A DNA stretch of 36,042 bases from an uncultured Prochlorococcus sp. (lineage in GTDB: Bacteria > Cyanobacteriota > Cyanobacteriia > PCC-6307 > Cyanobiaceae): NCBI RefSeq assembly GCF_902616385.1, contig NZ_CACMSM010000015.1:1-36042 (forward strand). The letters are read 5' to 3'. Position numbers and translations under genes: made by a program. How positions within the stretch are numbered: the first letter of the stretch is position 1; every line of letters starts with the position of its first letter. Shown here piece by piece: positions 17,812 through 25,618 of this stretch. The notes beneath the pieces were generated by a model. It saw only the letters and a program-made list of their open reading frames with translations, did no database searches and had not been told where the DNA came from.

Positions 17812-18867
17812 ATGCTGAATTCCAATCCTAATGACGCTGAAGATTTAAGAATTTATCAAATTATTGACGCTAATCTTGATAGAGCCAGAGAAGGATTAAG
17901 AGTATTAGAGGATTGGGCTAGATTTGGCCTAGGCAAAGAAAAATATGTTGAAAAGATTAAAAATTTTAGACAAATTTTAGGAAAAAATCATTTAGAAGTT
18001 TATAAGCAATCTAGAAATCACATTGAGGACAAATGTAAAGGATTGAGTCATCAAGAGCAATTCAACAGAAACACTTCTGAGCAAATTATAAGTTCTAATT
18101 CAGCCAGAGTTCAAGAAGCATTACGAGTTATAGAAGAATTCTCAAGGCTGCAGAATCATGAGCTTTCAAAAATCGCTTCTGAAATTAGATATGAAATTTA
18201 TACTATTGAAATTGATTTATTAAGTTATAGCAAGTTTAAGAAGTCGGAGGAAATATTAAAAGAAAATGACTTATATGTAATAACAGATCAAAAAGACAAT
18301 TTATTAGAAATAATAGAAGAGATTTTAATTGCTGGAGTAAGAATTATTCAACATAGATTTAAAACGGGAACTGATCAAGATCATCTTCAAGAAGCAATTC
18401 AGATTAAAAATCTATGTAAAAGATATAATTCTTTGTTTATCGTTAACGATAGGATTGATATAGCTCTGGCATCTAACGCTGATGGGATTCATCTTGGTCA
18501 AGACGATTTAGATTTAAAAACCGCAAGAAAACTATTAGGATATTCAAAAATTGTCGGTATAAGTGCAAATAATGCAGTTGATATTTCAAATGCTCTTAAG
18601 GAGGGTTGTGATTACTTAGGAATAGGGCCAGTATTTGAAACTAAAACAAAAAAGAATAAAATACCTTTAGGTATTGAAAATATCAAAACATTGACAAAGG
18701 ATTTAGATATTCCTTGGTTTGCTATTGGAGGAATCAATTCAAATAATATTTCATATTTAAAAAGAAATGGGTTTAAAAAAGTTGCATTAGTTTCGCAATT
18801 AATGAATTCTGAAGATCCTAAAGAAGACGCTATGATGATTCTAAAAAAGTTGTCTCATGAAAATTAG
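17812..18867 (+). CDS. thiE: Thiamine-phosphate synthase with cyanobacterial N-terminal domain
   Basis: A 351-residue protein. The C-terminal 205 residues are a TIM-barrel thiamine-phosphate synthase, joining the pyrimidine diphosphate and thiazole phosphate: YVITDQ, IIQHRFKT, NDRIDIALASNADGIHLGQDD, GPVFETKTKK and FAIGGIN are visible. The first 145 residues are helical (ANLDRAREGLRVLEDWARF, NSARVQEALRVIEEFSRL) and correspond to the extra domain known in cyanobacterial ThiE proteins; its role is not established. In the barrel, QHRFKT has Phe where many homologues have Arg or Glu. The ATG at 17812 follows ribF by 7 bases, and thiS overlaps its end by 11 bases. Confidence 0.94.
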   Translation: MLNSNPNDAEDLRIYQIIDANLDRAREGLRVLEDWARFGLGKEKYVEKIKNFRQILGKNHLEVYKQSRNHIEDKCKGLSHQEQFNRNTSEQIISSNSARVQEALRVIEEFSRLQNHELSKIASEIRYEIYTIEIDLLSYSKFKKSEEILKENDLYVITDQKDNLLEIIEEILIAGVRIIQHRFKTGTDQDHLQEAIQIKNLCKRYNSLFIVNDRIDIALASNADGIHLGQDDLDLKTARKLLGYSKIVGISANNAVDISNALKEGCDYLGIGPVFETKTKKNKIPLGIENIKTLTKDLDIPWFAIGGINSNNISYLKRNGFKKVALVSQLMNSEDPKEDAMMILKKLSHEN

Positions 18868-19066
18868 GGTAAATGGAGAAGAAAAAAAAATAGAACTCGA
18901 TCAAGAAAATGCTCTACTATCTACTGCTCTTCAGAATATGGGATATAAACCAAACACAATTGTAGTGGAGTTAAATAATTTAATAATAAATTCAATGAAA
19001 TGGCAAAAAGTGAAGCTTAAAGATGGTGATAATTTAGAAATTGTTTCAATAGTTGGTGGCGGATAA
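18857..19066 (+). CDS. thiS: Thiamine biosynthesis sulfur carrier protein ThiS
   Basis: A 69-residue ubiquitin-like protein. It begins MKIRVNGEEKK and ends VSIVGGG; the terminal Gly-Gly is adenylated and made a thiocarboxylate that supplies sulfur for the thiazole ring. The ATG at 18857 overlaps the end of thiE by 11 bases, which fits translational coupling in one thiamine operon. thiG and thiF homologues are not in the window. Confidence 0.93.
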   Translation: MKIRVNGEEKKIELDQENALLSTALQNMGYKPNTIVVELNNLIINSMKWQKVKLKDGDNLEIVSIVGGG

Positions 19067-19178
19067 AAGAAAAATATTTAATGTATTAAAAATCTTCATA
19101 ATTTTTTAAGTTTAGGCTTGAAACAATAACCAAATTTCTCCTGTTTTCGTTTTATATTCTTAATACTTAAATTTAACA

Positions 19179-19346
19179 ATGAAAGAAAAAATTGATAGCA
19201 ACTCAAGGTCTCTAAAATGGGAACAAAATGGGGAGTTAGCACAAAAAGATCTCTCCGAGCTGATTGAAAGATTAAAAAATGTTGAAAGTGAACATACTTC
19301 ATCAGAACTTTCTAGATTAGGTACAAAATCAGACATAAAAGATTAA
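19179..19346 (+). CDS. Small hypothetical protein (55 residues)
   Basis: An open frame of 55 codons from the ATG at 19179. The product is charged and predicted helical (LAQKDLSELIERLKNVESE), with no membrane segment or cysteine, so it is presumably cytoplasmic. It follows thiS by 112 bases on the same strand. The opposite strand also holds a 68-codon frame here with hydrophobic, low-complexity content that looks like a shadow. Balanced amino-acid use with an amphipathic helix makes this one the better candidate. No family is recognised. Confidence 0.5.
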   Translation: MKEKIDSNSRSLKWEQNGELAQKDLSELIERLKNVESEHTSSELSRLGTKSDIKD

Positions 19347-19413
19347 ATTTGTTACTTAGATCTTGTTTTTATAAAAATTTGTACCAAATTAAAAATACTG
19401 AATATAAAAATAA

Positions 19414-19545
19414 ATGCCGAAAAGATTTCCAGAATGGGTAAATACAGAAGTCGTGATAAAAGCAATCAAAATGAGAGATGAAGGAATGCTATCAAAACAA
19501 CTAAATTTATGGATAGAAAACCTTTTAGAAATAGAAAAAAAGTGA
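19414..19545 (+). CDS. Small hypothetical protein (43 residues)
   Basis: An open frame of 43 codons from ATG at 19414 to TGA at 19545, giving a basic, helical product (MPKRFPEWVN at the start, LNLWIENLLEIEKK at the end). No family is recognised. Tryptophans at 8 and 33 and an amphipathic C-terminal helix suggest a real small protein rather than chance. It ends 4 bases from the stop of larB on the other strand, which fits the tight gene packing elsewhere. Confidence 0.5.
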   Translation: MPKRFPEWVNTEVVIKAIKMRDEGMLSKQLNLWIENLLEIEKK

Positions 19546-19549
19546 TTAT

Positions 19550-20206
19550 TTAGGAAATACTTTTAATAATTCTGAGAGCCGCCATTGCTGCTCCGTAACC
19601 ATTATCTATATTCATAACTGCAATACCTGGAGAACAGCTTGACAACATACTATTTAAAGCAGTTTCTCCATCCTTGCTAACTCCGTATCCTACTGACACA
19701 GGTACTGCAATTATCGGTTGAGCCAGCAATCCGCCCACAACTGTTGCCAAAGCACCTTCCATTCCAGCACAAACTATTAAAACATCATATTTATTAATTT
19801 CTTCTATCTGACTCATCAATCGATGAAGTCCCGCTACGCCAACATCTATAAAAGATTGACAATTCACTCCATAAATTTCGAGCGCTAATTGTGCTTCAAG
19901 TGTTACGGCCAAATCGCTTGAGCCGCCTGAAATTATGGCGACTTTTTTGTGCGTAATTATTTTATTAAAATTTTTCCCAATTGTTAGGCAATTTGCTTCT
20001 TCATAGAATCGTGCATCATCATACAAATCCAAAAGATAATTAGCCTTTTCACTATTAATCCTAGTAATGAAAACAACCTCATTTTTACTTAATACATTTC
20101 CACATAATCTTTCTAATTGGTCGATACTCTTATCTTGCCCCCAAATAGCCTCAATGAGTCCAAGCCTATCTCTTCTTTGAAAATCAAACTTGATATCAAA
20201 ATTCAT
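19550..20206 (-). CDS. larB: LarB-like AIR-carboxylase-fold protein
   Basis: A 218-residue protein of the LarB family. LarB carboxylates and hydrolyses nicotinic acid adenine dinucleotide as the first step toward the nickel-pincer cofactor of lactate racemase. Visible are the N-terminal RRDRLGLIEAIWG (11-23), then the PurE-like half with SGGSSD (93-98), CAGMEGALATVVGG (146-159), PVSVGYGVSKDG (169-180) and DNGYGAA (201-207). It is the last gene of the minus-strand cluster and overlaps its neighbour by 4 bases. Neither LarC nor LarE is in the window, so its role in this cell is open. The older name for this family is PurE-related or NCAIR mutase-like. Confidence 0.85.
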   Translation of the reverse strand: MNFDIKFDFQRRDRLGLIEAIWGQDKSIDQLERLCGNVLSKNEVVFITRINSEKANYLLDLYDDARFYEEANCLTIGKNFNKIITHKKVAIISGGSSDLAVTLEAQLALEIYGVNCQSFIDVGVAGLHRLMSQIEEINKYDVLIVCAGMEGALATVVGGLLAQPIIAVPVSVGYGVSKDGETALNSMLSSCSPGIAVMNIDNGYGAAMAALRIIKSIS

Positions 20207-20649
20207 TTTTGTTTGTCTAATTCTCCCTCATAAATCAATTCAAAAGGATTAACGCCTACATTTAGAGCAGCTTTAACATTATCTTCAAATTTTTGTTGAA
20301 CTACATTTACTTCTGACATTGGTATACTTTTCCATAATTTCTTGCTTTTCCAATTTACCAATATTAAAGCTTCTTCTTTTTCTTTATCCCAAAATAATTG
20401 TCTCCCCAAAAAACCATCTTGAGAAGATAACCATGGCTCCCATATTTCTTTTTCCGCATTTAGCCAAGCTGCTTTTACATCAGCAGGTACTTTAAGTCTT
20501 AATTCCTCTATGACCATTTCACTTTGAAAATTATCCATAGTAAGAGCTTTTAAATTGGGAATATCAGATTGAAAAATTAAAATTACTAAGCAAATTAATA
20601 ATAAACAAATTCTTTGAATTTTTTTTTTTAAATTTAAATTAAATCTCAT
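20203..20649 (-). CDS. TIGR03792-like cyanobacterial protein
   Basis: A 148-residue protein with a hydrophobic N-terminal segment (about 12-28), which may be a signal peptide or membrane anchor. The rest resembles the TIGR03792 family: [38 protein letters not shown] and [13 protein letters not shown], a ferredoxin-like fold as in antibiotic-monooxygenase-type domains. No catalytic role is known. It overlaps trmD-ispF and larB by 4 bases each, so it is surely part of that transcript. The start is the ATG at 20649. Confidence 0.75.
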   Translation of the reverse strand: MRFNLNLKKKIQRICLLLICLVILIFQSDIPNLKALTMDNFQSEMVIEELRLKVPADVKAAWLNAEKEIWEPWLSSQDGFLGRQLFWDKEKEEALILVNWKSKKLWKSIPMSEVNVVQQKFEDNVKAALNVGVNPFELIYEGELDKQK

Positions 20650-21866
20650 TTTTTCTCAAGAAGAACTACTGAATGGCAACTTATACCCTCTTCTCTCCCT
20701 TCTGGACCCAATTTTTCATTCGTAGTTGCTTTAATCCCAATTAAATTTTCATCAATATTTAAAATTTCAGAAATATTTTTTTTCATTAGTTTTATATATG
20801 GCATGATTTTTGGCCTTTCCGCAACGAGAACACTATCAACATTATTTATTTCCCAACCATCTTGTCTTATCAGATCAATTACTTTTGATAACAAAAACAA
20901 GCTATCAGCATTTTTCCATTTTTCATCAGACGGGGGGAAATACTTTCCTATGTCGCCTAGCGAAAGTGCTCCCAACAATGCATCCATTATTGAGTGACTT
21001 AAAACATCAGCATCACTATGCCCATCCAATCCTAAACTTTCAGGATGATGCAATTTTACACCTCCAATAATTAAATCTCTATCCTCTACTAGTCTGTGAA
21101 TATCGTATCCATTACCTATTCTAAATTTCATGAATTGATTATTTTCTTTTATTATTCTCTTACTTTGTGGGGATTTTTTGAAGTTTTCATTTGAAATTAA
21201 GTCACTTCTTCTCTCCAATGTTCTTTCAAAACTTTTTATTCTTCTCCACGATTTAATCTCTTCATGATTACCGCTCACTAAAATATCTGGCACTTTCATA
21301 TCTTTAAAAGTTAAAGGCCTTGTGTATTGAGGATATTCTAATAAAGAGGAATTATGACTCTCATCGACTAAGGAGTCTGGATCGCCAAGAGTACCTGGTA
21401 ATAACCTAGTCAAACCATTAATTATTGATATAGCAGGTATTTCACCTCCAGAAAGGACATAATCGCCTATCGATATCTCTTCATCAGCTAAACATCTAAT
21501 CCTTTCATCAAAACCTTCATATTGACCACAAATAATTATTATTTGATCCAAAGTGGACCATCTCGCAAGATCCTTTTGCTTTAAAATTTTACCCTGAGGG
21601 GTCATCAGCAAAGTTTTGCTTTTAGGTGATTTTCTAATTGATTCATAAGCCTTATAAATAGGTTCAGGTTTCAATACCATACCTGCTCCTCCTCCGTAAG
21701 GCTTATCGTCTACTTGTCTGTAAGAACCTTCTCCATATTCTCTTAAATCATGTAAAATTACATCGATCAAATTCTTATCTAGAGCTTTTGTTATGACCCC
21801 TAAATTATTTAGTAATTCAAAAGCTTTAGGGAACAACGTAATTACATCAAAATTAAAACCACTCAT
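20646..21866 (-). CDS. trmD-ispF: TrmD-IspF fusion: tRNA m1G37 methyltransferase / MEcPP synthase
   Basis: One uninterrupted frame of 406 codons. Residues 1 to about 225 are TrmD, which methylates G37 of t[12 protein letters not shown] (57-64), [11 protein letters not shown] (112-122) and the knot segment [10 protein letters not shown] (136-145). Residues 246-406 are IspF, the isoprenoid (MEP) pathway enzyme making 2-C-methyl-D-erythritol 2,4-cyclodiphosphate: metal ligands Asp255, His257 and His291, DGHSDADV (281-288) and the [14 protein letters not shown] motif. The linker (about 226-245) is Lys/Asn-rich. Met246 (ATG at 21131) would start a complete 161-residue IspF, and no clear ribosome site precedes it, so separate translation is possible but unproven. 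The start abuts the era stop. Confidence 0.93.
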   Translation of the reverse strand: MSGFNFDVITLFPKAFELLNNLGVITKALDKNLIDVILHDLREYGEGSYRQVDDKPYGGGAGMVLKPEPIYKAYESIRKSPKSKTLLMTPQGKILKQKDLARWSTLDQIIIICGQYEGFDERIRCLADEEISIGDYVLSGGEIPAISIINGLTRLLPGTLGDPDSLVDESHNSSLLEYPQYTRPLTFKDMKVPDILVSGNHEEIKSWRRIKSFERTLERRSDLISNENFKKSPQSKRIIKENNQFMKFRIGNGYDIHRLVEDRDLIIGGVKLHHPESLGLDGHSDADVLSHSIMDALLGALSLGDIGKYFPPSDEKWKNADSLFLLSKVIDLIRQDGWEINNVDSVLVAERPKIMPYIKLMKKNISEILNIDENLIGIKATTNEKLGPEGREEGISCHSVVLLEKK

Positions 21867-22778
21867 CTAGAAATCTTCCTCATAACCAAACTCAATTAAC
21901 CTTGATTCTTTTTTTCTCCAATTTGGAACAACTTTCACAAAAAGTTCTAGATGAACTGGGCCATCAATTAATTTTGACATATTTGATCTTGCTGACTGAC
22001 CAATCATTTTTAACATTGAACCTTTCTTTCCAATAAGAATGCCTTTTTGAGTTGATCTTTCAACAATAATACTAGCCAAAATAGCTGTAAAAACTTTGCC
22101 ATTTTTTCTTTTCATTTCCTCTCTCTTTTCTATTTTTACTGCGACACTATGAGGTACCTCTTCTCTTGTATTTTTTAATACCTGTTCCCTTACTAAATCA
22201 GATAATAAGTTATCTAATGGTTGGTCACAAATCGTCTCTTCGCCATAAAGTTTTGGACCCTCTGGAAGAAAATTAAGTGCCATATCGACTAGTTCAGAAC
22301 ATCCCTCTCCTTGAGAAGCACTTACAATTTGAAAGTTTCTATTAATTCCAAAAAATCTTCTATATTGATCTAATCGTAAATTCCTAAATTCTTTATTAAC
22401 CAAATCCCACTTATTTAATGCCACAATAAACTCAGTTTTATTTGCGATTAGAAAGTTCAAAATATATTCATCACCTCTACCAGGTTCTTCACTTGAATCA
22501 ATTACAAAAATTACTATATCAACTCCATTAATTGCAGATTTTGCGTTTTTCACTAATATCTCTCCTAGTCGATGGTGAGGTTTATGAACACCTGGCGTAT
22601 CAACAAAAATTATTTGGCCATTATCTGTAGTAAGTATTCCTTTTAATTTATTTCTGGTAGTTTGCGCTATTGGAGAAGTAATTGTTATTTTTTCTCCAAT
22701 CAATTTATTTATTAAAGTAGATTTACCGACATTTGGCCTTCCTAGTAAAGTTACAAAACCAGATCTATAATTAGCCAA
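21867..22778 (-). CDS. era: GTPase Era
   Basis: A 303-residue GTPase that binds 16S rRNA during small-subunit assembly. G1 GRPNVGKS (13-20), G3 DTPG (60-63) and G4 NKWD (122-125) are present, followed by a C-terminal KH RNA-binding domain with IGKKGSMLKMIG. Length is normal. The start must be TTG at 22778: no ATG precedes the G1 loop, and an in-frame TAA lies three codons upstream. It heads a tight operon in which trmD-ispF begins on the base after its stop codon. Confidence 0.96.
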   Translation of the reverse strand: MANYRSGFVTLLGRPNVGKSTLINKLIGEKITITSPIAQTTRNKLKGILTTDNGQIIFVDTPGVHKPHHRLGEILVKNAKSAINGVDIVIFVIDSSEEPGRGDEYILNFLIANKTEFIVALNKWDLVNKEFRNLRLDQYRRFFGINRNFQIVSASQGEGCSELVDMALNFLPEGPKLYGEETICDQPLDNLLSDLVREQVLKNTREEVPHSVAVKIEKREEMKRKNGKVFTAILASIIVERSTQKGILIGKKGSMLKMIGQSARSNMSKLIDGPVHLELFVKVVPNWRKKESRLIEFGYEEDF

Positions 22779-22816
22779 AGACTTTTAATGCATCAATAAT
22801 AAAATTCTGATCAAAA

Positions 22817-23344
22817 ATGGAAAAAAAAACCATAAATTTAAAAGAAGCTTCGTTCACGCAAGCAATAAACATATCTGCACAGTGGTGCAAAGAGTGGGGT
22901 GAAGATTTAGTCAGCGAAGAGGTTTTAGCAGATAGAATCGCAGAGCTAACTAAAACAAGAAATGGACTCAGAGGATTTTTTGCATACGCTTTATCAGATA
23001 AAGATTGTCATTTGTTAGATAAACTTCCTTATTCACTAATTTACAAACTGAATGAAAGTGGTGATGCTGTAACAGAAATAGTAGTAAAAAATTTAATAAT
23101 GAGTTCCGCTCAAATTATTATTCATCGAAGAGATAATAATCATGAATATGAGATAAGATCAGAAAACATTTCAAATAGATGTAAGGCTATTTTAAGACTG
23201 CTAGAAACTAAGTCAGTTACAAAGTCTGTCAATCAAGTCCTTAGAGACTTAGATGATATGGGCAATAGTTTTGATGATTCAGTAAAGTATGACTCAGAGC
23301 AAAAGGAATTTATAAAAAAACAAATTCTTGATATCGCCCAATAA
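22817..23344 (+). CDS. Conserved-looking protein of unknown function
   Basis: A 175-residue soluble protein, mixed charged, without membrane segments. The order by eye is a helical N-terminus with a WCKEWGEDL patch (23-31), a segment ELTKTRNGLRGFFAYALSD (44-62), a central beta-like VTEIVVKNLIMSSAQIIIHRR (84-104), and a C-terminal helical part (RCKAILRLLE, VNQVLRDLDDMG). I do not recognise a family. The ATG at 22817 is divergent from era across 38 bases, and the gene ends at a bidirectional terminator. Codon use and spacing match the core genes around it, so it is probably real. Confidence 0.7.
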   Translation: MEKKTINLKEASFTQAINISAQWCKEWGEDLVSEEVLADRIAELTKTRNGLRGFFAYALSDKDCHLLDKLPYSLIYKLNESGDAVTEIVVKNLIMSSAQIIIHRRDNNHEYEIRSENISNRCKAILRLLETKSVTKSVNQVLRDLDDMGNSFDDSVKYDSEQKEFIKKQILDIAQ

Positions 23345-23345
23345 A

Positions 23346-23371
23346 AAAGCGTAGAAACAAATCTACGCTTT
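23346..23371. terminator. Bidirectional intrinsic terminator
   Basis: A perfect 10-bp stem (23346-23355 with 23362-23371) with a 6-base AACAAA loop lies between two convergent genes. Read on the minus strand it is followed at once by a T tract (complement of 23343-23348, partly within the stem), so it should end the BI-1-like transcript. Read on the plus strand it is followed by T-rich sequence and should end the 175-residue gene. Confidence 0.85.
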
Positions 23372-23394
23372 ATGTTATTTATTTAGTTATGTGT

Positions 23395-24156
23395 TTAGTC
23401 TCTTCTTCCACCGCCTTGTAGTGCAATCATTAATCTCAATATAAAAACAAAAAGATTTATATAAGTTAGATACATACCTAAAGCTCCTGCAAGGTATTGA
23501 TCATCATTGTATCTTCTTGGCATTGTATAGAAATCAACGAAAGACATTGCAACAAATAAGACAGTTCCAAATCCTGCAATTATCAATTCGATTCCTGAAC
23601 CTCCAAAAAATCCTGGAGCAAAGAATCCTCCAAGTAATTGGACAAACATTGCTATAAGCAGTCCTATTAATCCAAGACCAACTACTCCACTTAGTGCTTG
23701 CCCAACACTATCACTCATTCTTTGGCCAGTATAAGAAGCAATAACGAAAGTTATACCAGTAGCTAAGGCAGCTGTTCCAACCGAACCAATACCAATTGTT
23801 CCTATTGCTAAAGCAACTATTCCACTTAATGTGAATCCAGTTAACAAACTAAATCCTGTCAACAATGGCAGGGCCTTCGCATTATTTGCATTATTTGCAG
23901 CACTTGTGGCTATAAAAAACAAAATCAATTCTGCAATTAATGCAACTATTGAAAGAGGCTGGAAAAGACCAGGATTTGTTGCTATTAGCGAGACCCCTGC
24001 TAAAACTCCTAAAGAAGTTAGAACCATACCTCCACCTACATAAGGTAAAGCTTTTTGAACAACATTTGGTCCAACAATTGAGCTAGTTTGTGCTTCACGA
24101 ATAGCTTGATTGAAATTACTACTTGCTGGCATTTTCTTTATTAAATATGAACCCAT
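23395..24156 (-). CDS. Bax inhibitor-1/YccA-like membrane protein
   Basis: A 253-residue protein with about seven membrane segments and a short polar N-terminus (NFNQAIREAQTSS), resembling the Bax inhibitor-1/YccA family. Relatives include calcium-leak channels and regulators of FtsH in E. coli; the role in cyanobacteria is unknown. The C-terminal YINLFVFILRLM segment is family-like. The first ATG is at 24156, but the ATG at codon 9 (24132, giving MPASSNFN) is at least as likely, since eight residues upstream look unlike the family. phoH lies upstream by about 50 bases, and the gene ends at a clear terminator. Confidence 0.82.
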   Translation of the reverse strand: MGSYLIKKMPASSNFNQAIREAQTSSIVGPNVVQKALPYVGGGMVLTSLGVLAGVSLIATNPGLFQPLSIVALIAELILFFIATSAANNANNAKALPLLTGFSLLTGFTLSGIVALAIGTIGIGSVGTAALATGITFVIASYTGQRMSDSVGQALSGVVGLGLIGLLIAMFVQLLGGFFAPGFFGGSGIELIIAGFGTVLFVAMSFVDFYTMPRRYNDDQYLAGALGMYLTYINLFVFILRLMIALQGGGRRD

Positions 24157-24205
24157 TCTACTTGATTTTTAAAATTTCAGGGTACGGATCTCCAGAGTTA
24201 TAAAT

Positions 24206-25162
24206 TTATTGATAAGCCTCAATAATTTTCTGAACTAAAGGATGACGAACTACATCTTCAATAGTTAAATAACAAAATTTTATACCCTGAGTTTCAGAAA
24301 AAATTCTCGATGCTTCGATGAGGCCGCTTTCCTGATCTTTTTTTAAATCAATTTGTGTAATATCTCCATTAACAACCATTTTTGATCTCTCTCCTAATCT
24401 GGTCAAAAACATTCTCATTTGAGAGCAAGTAGTATTTTGTGCTTCATCTAGGATAACTATGGAGTTGTCTAAGGTTCTGCCTCTCATAAATGCCAAAGGA
24501 GCAACTTCAATAATTCCCTTATCAATTAACGAATTTGTTCTGTCAATCCCGAAAATACTATGTAAAGAATCAAAAAGGGGTCTTAAATATGGATCTACTT
24601 TTTGTTGCAAATCACCAGGTAGGAATCCCAAACTTTCACCAGCTTCTACAGCTGGTCTGGTTAAAACAATTTTTTCAATTTTTTTCTCGTTCAATAGTCT
24701 TGCCGCGCAAACAGTTGCTAAAAATGTCTTACCAGTTCCAGCTGGACCAATCGCAAAGGTAAGATCAAAATTTTCAATTGATTCAACATATTCTTTTTGC
24801 CTTATAGTTCTTGGTCTTAAGTATCTTCCTTCTTTGGAACGCGCAAGAATTTTTTTTCCTAGTTCAGCATGTGAAGATGACTCTCCCAAATTTAAAGAAC
24901 TTAAAGCCGCTTTAAGATCTACCTCTGGGACTTCTAACCCTTGTTCCCAAATTGGTCTTGTTAGTTCTACTAATGCTGAGGCTCTCTCAATTTTAGATAT
25001 AACACCGTTCATCTCAAGTTGTAAGCCTCTTATAGTTAAAGAAACTCCTGTAAGAGACTCAAATTTTTTTAAGAAAGAATTACCAGGTCCAGATAATGCT
25101 GTAGCGGCATCAGAGCTTGGCAAATCTATTTTGAAGTGACCAGTTTTGGAAACTTCCTTCAT
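24206..25162 (-). CDS. phoH: PhoH-family ATPase
   Basis: A 318-residue P-loop ATPase. Walker A GPAGTGKT is at 139-146 and Walker B VILDEAQN at 236-243; LTRPAVEAGESLGFLPGD (167-184) is characteristic of PhoH. The first 110 residues resemble the small RNA-binding-like N-terminal domain of PhoH-like (YbeZ) proteins. These are linked to RNA metabolism and ribosome maturation; the link to phosphate is historical and not seen here. The start is the ATG at 25162. It lies between rpsP and the BI-1-like gene, same strand. Confidence 0.92.
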   Translation of the reverse strand: MKEVSKTGHFKIDLPSSDAATALSGPGNSFLKKFESLTGVSLTIRGLQLEMNGVISKIERASALVELTRPIWEQGLEVPEVDLKAALSSLNLGESSSHAELGKKILARSKEGRYLRPRTIRQKEYVESIENFDLTFAIGPAGTGKTFLATVCAARLLNEKKIEKIVLTRPAVEAGESLGFLPGDLQQKVDPYLRPLFDSLHSIFGIDRTNSLIDKGIIEVAPLAFMRGRTLDNSIVILDEAQNTTCSQMRMFLTRLGERSKMVVNGDITQIDLKKDQESGLIEASRIFSETQGIKFCYLTIEDVVRHPLVQKIIEAYQ

Positions 25163-25198
25163 CTAGTTATTGAATAAGAATAAAAATTTATCAACTCA

Positions 25199-25564
25199 CT
25201 AGCTTTCAGCTTCATTACCCTCGCTTTCAACTTTACTACTATCATTTTCTTTGTCTTTAGTTTTAGCCTTAGCTAATTTTTCCTTCTCTAACTTTGCTTT
25301 GCCAATCGTGATAGAGGGTCTTTCTTTTTTTTCTAATAACCCTCCCTTTTCTAATAAAGTTCTCACAACATCAGTTGGCTGAGCACCCTGAGTAAGTCTT
25401 GTTCTTAAAGCTTCTGTGTCAAGCCTGGTTTCCTTAGTTCTTGGATTATAAAAACCTAGTTCTTGCAGGGGTCTACCATCTCTTCTGGAAGTACTGTTGC
25501 ATGCAACAATTCTGAAACTTGCCTCTTTTTTCTTTCCAAAGCGCTTAAGGCGCAATTTAATCAT
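25199..25564 (-). CDS. rpsP: Small ribosomal subunit protein bS16
   Basis: A 121-residue protein. The first 80 residues are the S16 core, starting [20 protein letters not shown] and including [13 protein letters not shown]. The tail beyond about residue 88 is a lysine-glutamate-rich extension with no clear fold, longer than in bacteria such as E. coli (82 residues) and often seen in cyanobacteria. It is cytoplasmic, part of the 30S subunit. It sits 54 bases downstream of ffh. Confidence 0.97.
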   Translation of the reverse strand: MIKLRLKRFGKKKEASFRIVACNSTSRRDGRPLQELGFYNPRTKETRLDTEALRTRLTQGAQPTDVVRTLLEKGGLLEKKERPSITIGKAKLEKEKLAKAKTKDKENDSSKVESEGNEAES

Positions 25565-25618
25565 CTTAAATTAACGTATTTTTAATAATAATATCATTTA
25601 AAGGTAAAAATATAGAAA

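Noticed and set aside
19096-19302. 68-codon minus-strand frame after thiS
   Set aside because: Low-complexity hydrophobic product, overlapping a better plus-strand ORF, with no motif.
24459-25139. 226-codon plus-strand frame opposite phoH
   Set aside because: It mirrors the intact PhoH gene, and its composition follows from the codon use of that gene.
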